NCBI GenBank assembly: GCA_021780015.1
Contig: JAJXZN010000151.1
Location: forward strand, 1 to 6,174
Length of the DNA: 6,174 nucleotides
Source of the DNA: Pseudomonadota bacterium
Lineage (GTDB): Bacteria > Pseudomonadota > Alphaproteobacteria > Rhizobiales > Beijerinckiaceae
Direction: 5' to 3'
Below, piece by piece: positions 6,029 through 6,174 of this stretch. A model generated the notes under the pieces. That model ran no database searches, had not been told where the DNA came from, and was given only the letters and a program-made list of their open reading frames with translations. The position numbers and the translations under genes were made by a program. How positions within the stretch are numbered: position 1 is the first letter of the stretch; each line of letters begins with the position of its first letter.

Positions 6029-6174
6029 CGACCTCTCCCCGGATATTGATCTTTTAGGAGCATGCGGCCGCTTCGGAGGCGTTTGTGTTGCCGAACGCTC
6101 CGGTTAAAACGCTAGCATAATGCCCATAGGCTAGCCATCGAAGCCCCGCCCGGGACGGTATAAAGTTGTGCACA
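6029..6174 (-). promoter_or_regulatory. Leader and upstream region of the DUF1097 gene
   Basis: No gene is visible here. Going upstream of DUF1097: the ribosome binding site GGAGAGG; a hairpin with a one-base bulge (6074-6083 cggaggcgtt pairing with 6094-6102 aacgctccg); then two GCTAGC copies (6111-6116 and 6130-6135) 19 bp apart, framing an A/T-richer core. A weak -10-like TATGCT on the - strand overlaps the nearer copy, with no good -35. An 8-bp palindrome, TGTGCACA, touches the window edge. These are candidate operator and leader elements, not proven ones. Confidence 0.35.

Overview
The window looks like chromosomal DNA of a GC-rich alphaproteobacterium. A Hyphomicrobiales/Beijerinckiaceae-type organism is my inference from codon use, the single-subunit NAD formate dehydrogenase and the gene families present; no rRNA or other taxonomic marker is here. 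I see no tRNA, rRNA, insertion sequence, CRISPR array or phage gene. The content is metabolic and redox-related.

Layout, left to right. (1) Positions 2-937, + strand: the last 312 codons of an NAD-dependent formate dehydrogenase, entering from the left edge. (2) A perfect 11-bp stem hairpin at 945-974 separates it from a convergent AraC-family regulator on the - strand (1004-1951), which has an N-terminal cupin-type sensor domain and two C-terminal helix-turn-helix motifs. (3) The regulator may be preceded by a 17-codon leader frame that overlaps its start as TGATG. (4) A very short divergent gap (2005-2062) leads into a probable + strand operon: an unrecognised 97-codon frame (2063-2356), a Tat-exported multicopper oxidase whose start overlaps it by ATGA (2353-3828), and a small AhpD/carboxymuconolactone-decarboxylase-like protein with CxxCxxxH (3890-4246). 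(5) On the - strand, converging on that operon with only 10 bp between, is a PIG3/zeta-crystallin-type NAD(P)H:quinone oxidoreductase (4257-5261, TTG start). (6) Further right on the - strand is a DUF1097 integral membrane protein (5516-6028), followed by hairpins that could terminate it and preceded by 146 bp holding a hairpin and a paired GCTAGC motif.

How the genes may work together is inference. Formate dehydrogenase supplies NADH from formate, the end of C1 oxidation. The AraC regulator sits divergently against the multicopper oxidase operon and is the obvious candidate to control it. The oxidase, with all copper ligands and a methionine-rich insert, probably works in the periplasm on Cu(I) or a small organic reductant. 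The AhpD-like protein and the quinone reductase fit a redox or detoxification neighbourhood.

I found no clear evidence of a wholly new system. The most unusual points are the translationally coupled unknown small frame ahead of the oxidase, the TGATG-coupled leader frame at the regulator, and a formate dehydrogenase that naturally lacks two cysteines known to limit stability in the Pseudomonas enzyme.
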